64,000 nt of DNA from assembly GCA_030704615.1 (NCBI GenBank), contig CM060733.1:41106001-41170000 (forward strand), read 5' to 3'. A program made the position numbers and the translations under genes. This document shows positions 50,103 through 60,660 of the stretch, piece by piece (position 1 is the stretch's first letter; the number at the start of each line of letters is the position of its first letter). This stretch comes from Takakia lepidozioides (Eukaryota > Streptophyta > Takakiopsida > Takakiales > Takakiaceae). Below the pieces are notes generated by a model. The model did not search any database. It saw nothing but the letters and a program-made list of their open reading frames with translations, and was not told where the DNA came from.

Positions 50103-50892
50103 CTCCTTCAGCTATCATAGCCTCTGCACACATCACGCATACATCCTCGCCTTGCTTCGAATGGCTGACAATGACGGCCTAGATTTGTTCTAGCAAACAC
50201 CCCAACCCTACTCATAACACACTAGTTCCTATGTTGAATGGTGAGAGAAAACAGGGGCAAACAAAGCAAAATTCACACATTTGCACAAGGCATACGCTCC
50301 TGCACACCCACTCCGTACGCAAGGCCCTGTCCTCTCGCTTGGCTCATATGAGAGGCCTCGCGTCATGTCGAGCTGGAGCTGAAAGCGACATCCCCCTTGG
50401 CAATTCGCACAGGACGGAGTCCCTTGGATGTGGTGGCATTTCATTTCCCTACCTGAAGTTCATCAATATTTGAGTGGCCACTTCAAACCAGACAATCAAA
50501 GACAAGAGGTGAAAACTGAAAGCACTTGATCAACATATCTGCACATCCATATGATATTCATGTTTGTGAGTGCTTGTATCCAGTTTATGCTCAACAACAT
50601 CAACACAAGCATCCAAAAACTGAGTCATCCCACCTATAGCCAGACAACATTCACATGCCCACGTCATCCTATTGCAGTTTTGGCCATGACTCCTAGTCAT
50701 ATCTACCATCTTCCCATATCTGGTCAAACAAGTTTGACCGCAGATCCTGACGTGGCGGAGGTACAAGGTGGCATATATGACTTCTGGTGGTCACAATTGG
50801 CAACCAAGACTGCCCCCTTGCATTTTGTAGACATATATGCTACGACTGGGTAAATGTGGCAGACGTTAAAGCCGGGATCTGTTGTAGTGATT

Positions 50893-51518
50893 CCACTATC
50901 CCCGTAGTAATTCGATCACAGCGTAAGCGCAACAATTTGATCAACACATTCAATCAAAGTAGCAAACACACAGGGAGGTAGTAAAAAACCATCGACTATA
51001 CCAGGTTACAAAGAGGGGGCCGGTCATCTCGATTCCCAAAACAGCCAGTGATGTCACATAGCCGGTTCGAGGGAGCCATAGAACAGAGTTCATGCATTTA
51101 CAACCAGACACTCACATTCGACACCTTGTACACCAAAAGTACACCGAAACAACATATGTTCAAAGACCTTGAACCTCATATTACTTAAGGGTTACCCTGT
51201 ATGGCTCATAATGCCAATGGCCGTATATAACGGTATTGAGCCATGAAAAAGCAAGCAATGAATTCATGTCAGGGAGGATGAATACGGTCATAATGAGGCA
51301 AGGAGATCCTAAGCCTCCACAAGCTCAACAAGGATTTGTGCTGAACATCAGCTTATTTGCTTGTAAAAGATACTCCTGATACGTTTGTAAAAGATAGGAA
51401 ATGTACTCCTGATATTGTCGTGGCCTTGTGGCCATACAACCAGAGTCCAATTTGGACCGAACAAGGGAGGGAGAGATTGTACTCATAAGACGTCGTTTTG
51501 CCGAGGGAGAAGAGAGAG
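50893..51518. other. Upstream flank of the recombinase gene; no gene seen
   Basis: In the absence of the CACTA insertion this stretch would lie directly upstream of the recombinase ORF (minus strand). No coding signal is seen. A small tandem repeat around 51,370-51,410 duplicates GTTTGTAAAAGAT / ACTCCTGATA. Confidence 0.35.
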
Positions 51519-51815
51519 ATGTCATGGTTTTAGTCATGGTTATCTAGAATTACCTACTTCTAGTTAACTAGGATATTTTAGATATTTATATTTATATTTT
51601 GTGTGTTGGGACTTCATTTGGTCTCACATGCCAAGTGAGGTGTCGAGCCTCACTTGAGACATGGAGATAGGTTTTCCCCTTGTGAGTGTTGAGGAGGCTC
51701 ATCTTCTTGTAGTTGAGCCTCCATGAGCCTCTCCCACCTCCATAGCTCTAGGTATTGAGAGGGAGTGTGGTGAGGGCTTTGTAGGGTGGATTCCTTTAGC
51801 AAAGGTGTGTTAGAG
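51519..51815 (+). repeat. LTR-like repeat X, copy 1
   Basis: Starts TGTCATGGTTTTAGTCATGG. It contains an AT-rich TATA-like stretch (ATATTTATATTTATATTTTG), the GAGGCTCATCTTCTTGTAGT text, and ends its match near AGCAAAGGTG. The same ~300 bases appear on the minus strand at 60,835-61,113. It probably derives from an LTR or leader, but no paired copy at the other end of the 52.7-56.4 kb element is present. Confidence 0.6.
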
Positions 51816-51924
51816 GACTGTCTGGGACTTAGGCACTTTTACGGGATCTGTGGGGTACCCTTAATTTTTGCACAGACTGAGACCAACAGGAGCCTTAGGG
51901 GTGACAGCAGCGCACTTTAGGGGG

Positions 51925-52150
51925 GGGTTACACAGCCCGACACAGCCAACACAACCCGTCACAGCCGACACAGCCGTCACAGCCAACACAGCCTGTCACA
52001 GCCCGTCACAGTCCGACACAGCCGACACAGCCGCCACAGCCAGACACAGCCGTCACAGCCAGTCACAGCTCGACACAGCCTGACACAGCCCAACACAGTC
52101 GCACAGCCAGTCACAGTTTCACACAGCCAGTCACAGCTTGACACAGCTGT
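51925..52150. repeat. CACAGCC-type minisatellite
   Basis: About 25 variant copies of CACAGCC + 2-4 bases (CACAGCCGA, CACAGCCGT, CACAGCCAG and similar). The apparent Thr/Ala/His and Cys/Val peptides over it are artefacts of the repeat. Confidence 0.85.
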
Positions 52151-52690
52151 CACGACCATAGGGGACGGATAGCAGGACAGGGAACGACTGTGGGGAACAA
52201 CATCTGTGAATGGAACATGTTAGTTCACGGATGACGGTTAGTGAGGGAAACGGTTAGAACAACGGGTAGGAAGATAAAGCCAGGAGCGAGGACTTAAAAA
52301 TGATCACTTCTTGGGGGGACTTCGGACATCACGGGGGGAAAATGAAGCGGAGAGCGCATCTCTGAGCAGAAAGAGAGAGAGCACGGAGTAGGAGAAGAAC
52401 GATCTGTTGATGCTTGATGAATGCAAGCAGTAGAGTTGTAATGTAGAGCAGATTAGAGACTCCATGGCTTCAGCCTGATACTTGATAGATATTAATCTGA
52501 TACATACTTCATACTCACACTGTATAGAGAGATCTGAGTGAAGCTGTGGAATGAATGGATGAGTTGATGGAATCCGATAGATTGCTGAAGCAAACTGATA
52601 CTTAAATACCAACAGTAAGGTAACTAGCTAACATGAATGCGGGAAGGAAAACAAATAGGAAACACCCCCATGATACACTAGCTGTAGGTC

Positions 52691-53386
52691 ATGACTGATT
52701 GTTCTGAGCGGGCTGAGTGCTTAGAGATTTTCAACTCTTCTATCTTGGAGTTCCCGCCTCGGATAGCGAAGGGATGGGTGAGTAAAAGCCGCGCGATATT
52801 TGGCGACCATACTGGGGAACTGGGTCATGAACAACCAGATGTGACAGGCATCTGGTGGGATCATGGTGGTTGGAGAATTAAAGAATTTGATGTGAATCAA
52901 ATTCCTTGTGAAACTGAGAAGGAAAGATTGTCCAAACGATTCTTTCAGAGGTTCTTGGAATTGCCAGACGGTTGTAAAGAAAACATTCTTAAGAGAGTGC
53001 ATGATGCTGACCCTGAGTGGGGTCTGGAGAAAGGAGTGATAAAGATTTATCAGGTGGCCTGTAGAGGAAGTGCACGTTGGTTACCAACACTGGTTTATGT
53101 GATAGCATTGTTATCCATTAAGCGAGTAGAGTTTGAAGGCTGGGAGGAAAGAAAGGTGAATGTTTATACTCATATGCATGAAGAGCTTATACTGGTAAAG
53201 AATTGGATACCAAAGGATATTTTGTGGATCAAACTCACACCAAGAACAGCTTTCCAGACTTGTTTGCCATATGGTTTTATGGTAACGGAGACTTCTAGTA
53301 TAGCCAAGGGTGCATTGAAGCTTGAAAGAAACCCAGGCACATACGAGAGATATTACAGAAGAGAGTTTTGGTTATTGCCACATTAA
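52691..53386 (+). CDS. Unknown ORF upstream of gag in gypsy-like element
   Basis: An open 231-codon frame from ATG 52,691 to TAA 53,384-53,386, ending 21 bases before the gag ATG. It is mixed in charge with several Trp (GIWWDHGGWRIKEFDV, DPEWGLEKG, EFEGWEERK). No zinc knuckle, protease or transmembrane segment is seen, and I do not recognise the family. Its uninterrupted length, spacing and codon style like that of the gag ORF suggest it is the first ORF of the same element. Similar additional ORFs exist in some plant gypsy lineages, usually 3' of pol rather than 5' of gag. Alternatively it is an N-terminal gag part split off by a stop. Confidence 0.55.
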   Translation: MTDCSERAECLEIFNSSILEFPPRIAKGWVSKSRAIFGDHTGELGHEQPDVTGIWWDHGGWRIKEFDVNQIPCETEKERLSKRFFQRFLELPDGCKENILKRVHDADPEWGLEKGVIKIYQVACRGSARWLPTLVYVIALLSIKRVEFEGWEERKVNVYTHMHEELILVKNWIPKDILWIKLTPRTAFQTCLPYGFMVTETSSIAKGALKLERNPGTYERYYRREFWLLPH

Positions 53387-53407
53387 AAGAAATGAAAGAC
53401 ATGGGAC

Positions 53408-55375
53408 ATGAGTGATGAAAGAGAAGCTAGACGCCAGAGATATTCAGCAAAAAGAGAAAGCTATCTGAAAGCTAATTATCCATATCTTTGGGAGAGAGGA
53501 ATAGACATAGGGGAATCATCTGGACCTCTCACACCATTAAGATTAGAGAGTACATCACCCATACCGGAAGAACTAGAGTTGGATGCCACTCCTTCTTTTT
53601 CTTTGCAAGAAAGATTAAGGGAATTGGTACGGGAAGAAGATCAATCCCGAGGTGAAAGATCTGAGGTACATTCCTGGATAAAAGATTTGACAGAAATCTT
53701 TGATAAGAGTTGGCATGGAACACCAAAAGCAGGAACTCCAGTTTCTGAAGCGGAAGGTGAAGAAGGAGGAGAGGATGTGGCAGAGCCAACGGAGAGTTCA
53801 GACTCTCCAACACCATTGCAGTTGAGTTACATGAGTGAAGAAGAAACCCAAGGGCAAAACTTGGAGGATGAAAATAGAGAGAAGAAATTGGAAGAAGAAG
53901 AGTATGAAGAAGTAGACCCAACAGCTGAGGTTGAGACTACAACCAGGACATCCCAACCCGTTGGACCTGGATCAAGTGGAGCACTTGGATCACAGGCCAA
54001 CGAAGGTGTCGGCTCAGGGGGATCAGGCGGGCTGCCTGGATCTGGCTCTGGGGGGACAAGGAGTTTGGGAAGTAGTGCAACTGGAGCTGGGAATATTGTG
54101 AATATCGTGGGGCCAATAGCAGGGAGTGCTCAAGGGCCACCACTTGGTGGAAGATCCACCACAACAACAACAGGTCTTGAAGGACCAGCACCAGCAAGGG
54201 TGCCAATACCTGTCAGTGGGCAGAAGGTAGGGCCACAGATGGCGTTACAACCAACACGGGCAAAACCACCTTTTCCAATATATTCAGGAAAAGGGGATCC
54301 CGATGTACACATTAGCCAATTTGAGCACATGTGTATAGTGAACAATGAGAATGGCGATGATGCCAAGATGAGATTGTTTCCTTGTTCACTTATCAAGAAA
54401 GCAAGTGAATGGTATGCAAGATTCCCTGATAATCATTTTCTAACCTGGAATAGCTTGAATACAGAATTCCGAAATAGGTTCAGGACAAGTAAAACTGAGG
54501 ATGAAGTGTATGGAAGTTTACAACAGTTAAAGCAAAGGAAGCATGAAACTGTTGAGGAGTATATGGAAAAGATGGAATTGATGATGAAAAAGCTGGCTGC
54601 TGTACCAGCACCAGGTTTACAGAAGACTTGCTTTGTGAGTGGACTAAGACCAGAGTTGCAAAAGAAAGTGGATATGTTATCCCATAATACAGTGGAGGAG
54701 GCATTTGAAACTGCAAACAGAATTGAGCAATTGGGAATGCTCAGGAGAGAGAAAAGGGATGATGAGGACTCTGAGGATGAGTCAGATGAAGAAGAAGAGC
54801 AAGAACTAAAAAGGAAGAGTAAGAAAAATGAGAAGTTGAAGAGGGATAACTATGAGAAAAGATTAGAAGAAATCTTGAAGAAGTATGCCACAGAGGCTGC
54901 AACACATTGGAGGAAGGGTGTATGGTGTGCAAAGTGCCAGAATGAAGGCCATACCACCACTGAATGCCACATGAAGGAGAAACATTGTACTATCTGTAAA
55001 ATGGATAACCATTCTACTAAGAATTGTTACTACAACAGAAGGACAGCTGCAAGAGAACCTAGGCAAGTAAGGGTGCATCAGGTGCAGCCCCAACCAAGAA
55101 GAAACAATGATTATGACCACTATGGTAGGTCTGGTGGTTATAACAATGGCATGGAAGGGAGAGGTAATTCAAGAGGGAATTACCAAGGAAATTCCGGAGG
55201 CAACTATCAGGGTAATCCAAGGGGAATTACCAGCCCGGGAATCAGGATTACAGAAATAATCCAAGAGCAGACCAAGGGCGAGGACCCAATGTTGAAGAAC
55301 TGTGTTACTATTGTAATCAGGCAGGACATCGCAAGGCAGCCTGTTCATTCTGGATTAGACACCAGAATGAGATGA
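53408..55375 (+). CDS. Gypsy-like Gag polyprotein
   Basis: 655 codons. The N-terminal ~280 residues are acidic and then Gly/Ser/Pro-rich low complexity. The capsid (Retrotrans_gag) starts at about 295: PPFPIYSGKGDPDVHISQFE, RLFPCSLIKKASEWYARFPD, TWNSLNTEFRNRFRT, QLKQRKHETVEEYMEKME, FVSGLRPELQKKVDML. A charged coiled region follows, then two zinc-knuckle-like motifs (CAKCQNEGHTTTEC and CTICKMDNHSTKNC). The final ~55 residues are out of the true frame: one base appears missing near 55,219 (GGGGAATTACC). The third knuckle (CYYCNQAGHRKAAC, about 55,303-55,345) is therefore encoded in the following protease frame. Otherwise well preserved. Confidence 0.85.
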   Translation: MSDEREARRQRYSAKRESYLKANYPYLWERGIDIGESSGPLTPLRLESTSPIPEELELDATPSFSLQERLRELVREEDQSRGERSEVHSWIKDLTEIFDKSWHGTPKAGTPVSEAEGEEGGEDVAEPTESSDSPTPLQLSYMSEEETQGQNLEDENREKKLEEEEYEEVDPTAEVETTTRTSQPVGPGSSGALGSQANEGVGSGGSGGLPGSGSGGTRSLGSSATGAGNIVNIVGPIAGSAQGPPLGGRSTTTTTGLEGPAPARVPIPVSGQKVGPQMALQPTRAKPPFPIYSGKGDPDVHISQFEHMCIVNNENGDDAKMRLFPCSLIKKASEWYARFPDNHFLTWNSLNTEFRNRFRTSKTEDEVYGSLQQLKQRKHETVEEYMEKMELMMKKLAAVPAPGLQKTCFVSGLRPELQKKVDMLSHNTVEEAFETANRIEQLGMLRREKRDDEDSEDESDEEEEQELKRKSKKNEKLKRDNYEKRLEEILKKYATEAATHWRKGVWCAKCQNEGHTTTECHMKEKHCTICKMDNHSTKNCYYNRRTAAREPRQVRVHQVQPQPRRNNDYDHYGRSGGYNNGMEGRGNSRGNYQGNSGGNYQGNPRGITSPGIRITEIIQEQTKGEDPMLKNCVTIVIRQDIARQPVHSGLDTRMR

Positions 55376-56418
55376 GAGCTCCTGTGAATGAGGGCCCAGT
55401 GGTGGCAGCTCACATGGTTAGGCCATGTGTTGTACCAGAAGTAAGTACAATGATAGTAACAAGAAGCAAAGCCAAACTAATACCTCCAGTAGTTGAGGAA
55501 GATGATGATAATGAAGGTGGCAGTGATATGCCTGAAGATGATGAGGCTTGGAGAGATGAGAATGAACTGCACAAGGAAGCGGCAGATACCATAAGGGAAA
55601 TGCAGAAGAGTACTGATATTCCTGTGGCAGATTCCTCTGATTCTGATGGAGAAGAAGAAGTGAGTGAGGATGAAAGGAAGAAAGAAGCTGCAGACATGCA
55701 AAGTAATGAAGGGACTTTGGCTGAAGTAATATGCCAGACCAAAGCGGAGATTACCATTGGACAGTTATTGGCTATGGCACCTTATTGTAGACACAGACTG
55801 TATCAAGCAATCAATCGAATTGCCCAGGAGACAGGAAACACAGACCTGAACAGCAAGGTGACCAGTTATAATGTGAAGCCGGAAGGGCAAGAAACAGTCA
55901 TGGACTTTGATGATTCTATGCCAGTAATCCAATTGAGAATTGGAAGCACAGAACTAACTGATGTACTGATAGATGGAGGCTCTGGAGTAAATATCATGAC
56001 AGACCAATTAAGAAAGAAGCTTGGTCTAAGTAACATGAAACCAGCCCCATTTATAGTAACAATGGCAGATCAAAGGAGTGTACAGCCATTGGGATTAATA
56101 AGAGGAGTTAAGATACAGATACAGAAGATGATCTTTATGATCACAATAACTGTGTTGAAGATGGATGAAGTCATGGAGGCTTACTCCTTATTATTGGGAC
56201 GTCCGTGGCTGAAACAGGCCAGGGTATTCCATGACTGGAATTCTCAGTTACTACCCGTGCATAATGGGATGCACGAGATACAAATTACCACAAAGAAATC
56301 TAGTAGATTACCTTCTACGAGAAGACCTCAAGGGGTCAGAGAGTATGACTGGAGAGGAGGACTGGATGAGGAGCAGGAAGCTACCCTGTTTGCGGCACAC
56401 CCAGAGTGGGAGCAGGTC
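55372..56418 (+). pseudogene. Gypsy-like protease region, truncated
   Basis: It overlaps the gag stop by ATGA in the -1 frame. An acidic linker (VEEDDDNEGGSDMPEDDEAW) is followed by an aspartic protease: MPVIQLRIGSTELTDVLIDG, GGSGVNIM (active-site DGGSG in place of the usual DTGA/S), MADQRSVQPLGLI and LLLGRPWLKQARVFHDWNS. At about 56,418 the frame runs directly into PPR-derived sequence (complement of the unit at 56,911), so reverse transcriptase and integrase are missing. The ORF continues to 56,517 by chance. It cannot complete a replication cycle. Confidence 0.82.
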
Positions 56419-57600
56419 GCACATGCATTGCAAACACAAACAATGGTGATGTGGTTCGGCTTCACCCCTTCGTGCATGATTCGCTCATCCAAAGCATCGT
56501 ACCACATACATATCTGAATCTGCTGAGATGCTCTTTGGTTTAAAGTCTGTAGAGCCTCTTTCTGTCTGCATACCTCACAAAGCATCTTCACACGCCCAGA
56601 AGAGCCAGAAGAGGCATTATGGACTCCCTCTCTTTATCCTCTTTCAGAAACCAACGAGCTAACTTACAAAATTCAGTATGCATCTCAAGCGAGCCTCCAT
56701 CCCGCGCCCAAGCTGTGCATATCCTGCGATCATGGCGTTACAAGACACCACATCTCCTTAAGTCATATTGTCGAACACTCCCTTTGCATCCTCGATGCAC
56801 CCACAATTGGCATACATGTCCACGAGGGTATTGTTCAGAACAATATCTAGTTCAATTCCCGCTTTGATGATGTCACCATGGACCTCTCTGCCCTTTTCCA
56901 GGGCTGCTAGGCACATGCATTGCAGACACAAATAAAGGTGATGTGATTGGGCTTCACCCCTTCCCACCATTTTCTCATAGGTCTCCAAAGCCTCCATCCC
57001 GCACCCATGCTGTGTATATCATGCAATCATTGCGCTCCAAGACACCACATTTCGTTCAGCCATTAGGTCGAACACTCCCTTTGCATCCTCAATGCACCCA
57101 CATTTAGCATACATGTCCACCAGGGTATTATTCAGAATGACATCTGGTAAAATTCCAGCTTTGACAATGTCCCCATGGACTTCCTTGCCCTTATCCAGCG
57201 CTCCTAGGCTCGCACACACCTGCAAACCTAACCTGGGGTGATCTGGTCGGGCTTCACCTCTTCCCTCATCATTTGCTCATAGGTCTCCATAGCCTCCATC
57301 CCGCGCCCCTGCTGTGCATAAGCTGTGATCATCGCAGTCCAAGACACCACATCTCGTTCGGCCATATTGTCCAACATTCCCTTTGCATCTTCAATGCTCC
57401 CACATTTTGCATACATGTTCAATAGAGCATGTCCAGAACAACATCTCGTACGATTCCAGCTTCGACAATGTCAGCATGGACCACATTTGCCTTTTCCAGG
57501 GCTGCCAGGATCACACACACATTGCAAACACAGTACATGAAGGAAGGGAAGAAGAAGGAGAAGGAGGTCGCGTTCGCCGAGCAGGAGTGACTTGAAAATC
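56419..57600 (-). pseudogene. PPR pseudogene fragment with near-identical units
   Basis: Three and a half PLS-type PPR cycles of about 100 residues on the minus strand, each shifting frame: LAALEKANVVHADIVEAGIV; MYAKCGSIEDAKGMLDNMAE, RDVVSWTAMITAYAQQGRGM, EAMETYEQMMREEVKPDQIT; GALDKGKEVHGDIVKAGILP, LVDMYAKCGCIEDAKGVFDL; VCLQCMCLAALEKGREVHGD. The units are very alike. No E/DYW domain is seen. The left edge abuts the truncated protease at 56,418; the right edge is followed by a CACTA-type end at 58,016. Confidence 0.85.
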
Positions 57601-57639
57601 TCGCTAAGTCAACGGCCCCCTCACTGCGACTTACGGAGC

Positions 57640-58016
57640 TCACAACCCGAGCTCCCTATCAATTGTACTGCTCTCAATTCGACGCGTGTCATTGTAATTT
57701 CAAAATAGTGCCATATGGGTTACAATTGATAAAAATGTACCCGATGGGTCCAACCCGCAGTCGTCAACACGACTACAAATTTCATTAATATAAAAAATAT
57801 ATTTTTTCCCGATTTTTGGACATCAGCCTATATTTCGGCGTGAAACCCGGAGTTCACTTCTGCGACTTGTATACTCCATCCTTTATGCCAGCGTGGCATA
57901 AAAACGACTGCGACGACTGGCAAGTCGTCATTCACAACCTGGAATCCCACGCGCAGTTGTTTCGGACAGAATCACAACCGTGAGTCGGGTGCGAAAAGCA
58001 CCTATTCCTTGTAGTG
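57640..58016. mobile_element. CACTA-type terminus next to PPR fragment
   Basis: The complement reads CACTACAAGGAATAGGTGCT from 58,016 leftwards. Subterminal CGACTG / AGTCGT motifs (ACGACTGCGACGACTGGCAA, TGAGTCGG, GCAGTCGTCAACACGACT) resemble those of the CACTA element at 41,568. The matching left end is not found in the window, perhaps lost when the gypsy element was truncated into this locus. Confidence 0.6.
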
Positions 58017-58024
58017 ATCGATCT

Positions 58025-59729
58025 ACTGCATGGAAATCGATTTGGGCTGCATGGATCAGAATGCGACATTTCCTTTCGCAATTAGGACCATCCATACCAG
58101 AAGAAGTGTGCAGACAGCCTCTATTCGGAAGTTCTGGTCAAGTGCTCTGATCATTGGGCTCACTAGGAGGCGGCCAACATTAGTCACTTCTCTCATATCT
58201 GGGAAAACGGGGCTTTGATTCATGTACACGCAGCTACCCCGAACCTGTCCTGCTGCAGCTGGTTGGGAAATGGTCACTCGTGATTTACCGCCTTCTTGGA
58301 TATTCCTACAAATCTCAGAAAGCTCCCGGCTTGGGTGGGAGTTGAAACAGTAGGGGGCAAGGATGAACTCTACGCTATGACAAGATCTGGCTCCTTGCTT
58401 TAAGGTTGAAAGTTCCAGGTTAATCCTTCCGGTTCCCTCTTCTCCCCTACACCAGGTGATATGGAGGAATGCCAATGTTTTGCGATTAGAGTAATTTGTT
58501 TGGCTTCGGAAAAGGTGAATCTTTCGCTGGACAATGGATTGCATTCCAACCCTTTCCTTCACTGGTTCTTTGCAGCTCCCATTACCCTCCTTCAATTTGA
58601 TCCTGGGGAGTGGATTTGGAGGGATAGAAAGCACAACCCTTTCTTCAGTTATTTGGTCAAATTGGGTAGCTCCCTTCCCAAACCTAGATGCGAAATGGAC
58701 TGGGAAATGGAGGACCTACATGACTTCCCATCATCCTGATTAATTATATGGAAGGACGTTTGGAGGAAGGACAAAGCCTCGAAGATTAGCGGATTCTTGT
58801 GGAAACTGGTTAATAGAATATTACCAGTCCGTGCTCACTTCTCTGCGGTATCTCAAGTTTGTGGCTCTTGTCACTTGCAGGTTAATGAAACACTGCCTAT
58901 CTGTTTGTCCTTTGGCTGCGACGGTTTGGCACCATGCTCTTTCTCTTCTATAGTCCTTGGAAGAATATGGCGCCGTCTCCATTTCAATCCATTCTTCTTC
59001 TAAACTTCTCTCTTGATCGCTTATGGTCTGACTGTCCGGTTTGGGAGCCTTGAGAGCTCTTTATACGCTTTGGCAATATATTTGGAAAGCTAGGTGTGCT
59101 CGCATCTTTGAGGGGAAGCTGATCAGTATTAGAGTAATTCTGTGTTTGATTCATTCATACCTTTTGTCTGAGGCCCGCAAGGCATGGCGAGTTTTGAGGG
59201 AAGCTATTTGCAGGTGTGACAGCAGAAGGATTAGAGGGCAACTGTGGGGCAAGGGAACTACCATCTGCTACATAACTTCGATCTCCTCTAGAATTCACTG
59301 GAATGACTCCCTTCCTTTAGGCTGGGAGTTCCTTTAGCGCCCGTCTTTCCCCTGCAAAGGGTGAGGAATCCGAAGTAAACTGGAGGCACCGTCGTTCCCT
59401 TAGAAAAACTAGATCCAGATGCATCTCTCTTTTGAGCCTTACAAGAGGAAACGTGGTAGCTACTAGGTCTTAGTGGCTACATTAGCACCTTGGTCTCTTC
59501 ATTTGCTCTGCTTCATACTCTTTGTGCATCTTCTCTTTGATGGTTTCATTTTCCTTTTCCATGTGCTCTGTGTTCTTGGTTACGAAGCAGTGTCTTCCTG
59601 GATCTGCCTCTATGGCACCCACATCAGCTCGGTTATTTTTTCCTCTTTGTAATCCTTGGGCATTTAGTCCCTTTGCTATAAAGTTTTCAGGACTTCCATC
59701 CCCTTTCATAAATTTAAAAAAAAAAAAAA
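58025..59729 (+). mobile_element. LINE, 5'-truncated copy with poly(A) tail
   Basis: Frame-broken ORF2 3' region. It shows LHWFFAAPITLLQFDPGEWI and WRDRKHNPFF, then DVWRKDKASKISGFLWKLVN and RILPV with SQVCGSC.......C (zf-RVT zinc region), then ALYTLWQYIWKARCARIFEG and EARKAWRVLREAI. It ends with the shared TCTATGGCACCCA and a poly(A) run at 59,716-59,729. It is collinear with 17.1-17.47 and 19.0-19.84 kb. Confidence 0.8.
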
Positions 59730-60660
59730 TGAATCTTCGAATACTATGGACCCGACTGGTATTGAAATTAAATTCGTTTCAATACAGTATTAGAAAAAGT
59801 AATACCCGCCCAACACTCCTTTCAACCCACGTTTCTTTTCATTTATAGAGCAATCCAACCATTGATGTGTCTCTTAGATGTCTTAAGATTTTCTTCACAA
59901 CTCTCCAGTGAGTTTAACCATGATTTGGAAGAAACTGATTAACTACTCCCATTAGATTTGCAATGTCTAGTTTAGTATAATTCATGCAATACGTTAGACT
60001 ATTTAGGACACTTTGATATGGAATCTTCATCATATATAATCCTCTCTCTCTTCTTCATTCTGTGGAGACATATCATTAGTGAACTTTATGGTCGTTTCAA
60101 GTGGAGTTCGGACAACTTTACTCATTTCCAGTTTAAATCTTTGTAGTATGGTAATTTCTACATATTTTGTTGACTGGCCGAACTTGCATAGAGGACATGG
60201 GACAAGATTTTTGTCACAAAGTACCTTGTTGTGGATGCTTTGTCAACACAAAAAAAAAGACCTTTTTAAAGCATGTCCTAAGGTGAGTGCTACTTTTGTT
60301 TGTCCTCTATAAATATTTGTATCCCAACTGAAGTTGGGCAAAAAAAGGCTTTCATATGTCAAGGAGGTTAGAGGATAAGAAACATTCATCTCTGTCGAAA
60401 GTTTGCGAATGCAATAGATATTCACTAGTGGAACACAAATGTTGAACACCTGACATGTTGGCTAATGTCATGTGGGTGAGAGTTGGATTGAGCACATTGA
60501 CCAGGCTCTGGCCTTTCTCTACCTTTTCTACTCCCTCGAGTCTCAGTGTATTATTACACGACTGTGACAAGCAGTGTGACGAGTAAATCTCTCATTCTTT
60601 TTCTACTGCAGCCATTTGGGCCTCCTTGGGATATAATAACTTTATGTTTCTCTTTCTCTC
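59730..60660. other. Gene-free interval
   Basis: Contains AT-rich sequence with weak copia-type reminiscence on the plus strand (59,880-60,250) but no frame long enough to assign. No RNA gene or repeat pair is seen. Confidence 0.35.

Larger units (their letters stand above)
41568..50889. mobile_element. CACTA DNA transposon carrying PPR fragments, 9.3 kb, with nested chromovirus
   Basis: The left end is CACTACAACAGATTTTCCAG (41,568). The right end is the complement of CACTACAACAGATCCCGG (to 50,889). Both are flanked by the 3-bp duplication ATT (41,565-41,567; 50,890-50,892), as expected for CACTA/En-Spm elements. Subterminal regions carry repeated ACGACTGG / CAGTCGTA motifs and the shared text GGCATATATGACTTC (about 41,842 and 50,771). 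No transposase is seen. The interior holds PPR fragments and a dispersed repeat R (42.2-43.3 and 49.1-50.2 kb) with an LTR retrotransposon nested between them. The host site lies just upstream of the tyrosine-recombinase ORF. Without the chromovirus the element would be about 3.2 kb. Confidence 0.8.

Noticed and set aside
41568-50889. CACTA element with its own transposase
   Set aside because: All long coding frames inside belong to the nested chromovirus or PPR fragments.
51868-52159. Thr/Ala-rich and Cys/Val-rich ORFs
   Set aside because: Translations of the CACAGCC minisatellite on both strands; no start context or neighbours.
53529-54932. Minus-strand ORFs of 63-130 codons
   Set aside because: Antisense shadows of the gag ORF; Leu/His/Pro-rich composition mirrors the acidic/Gly-rich gag.
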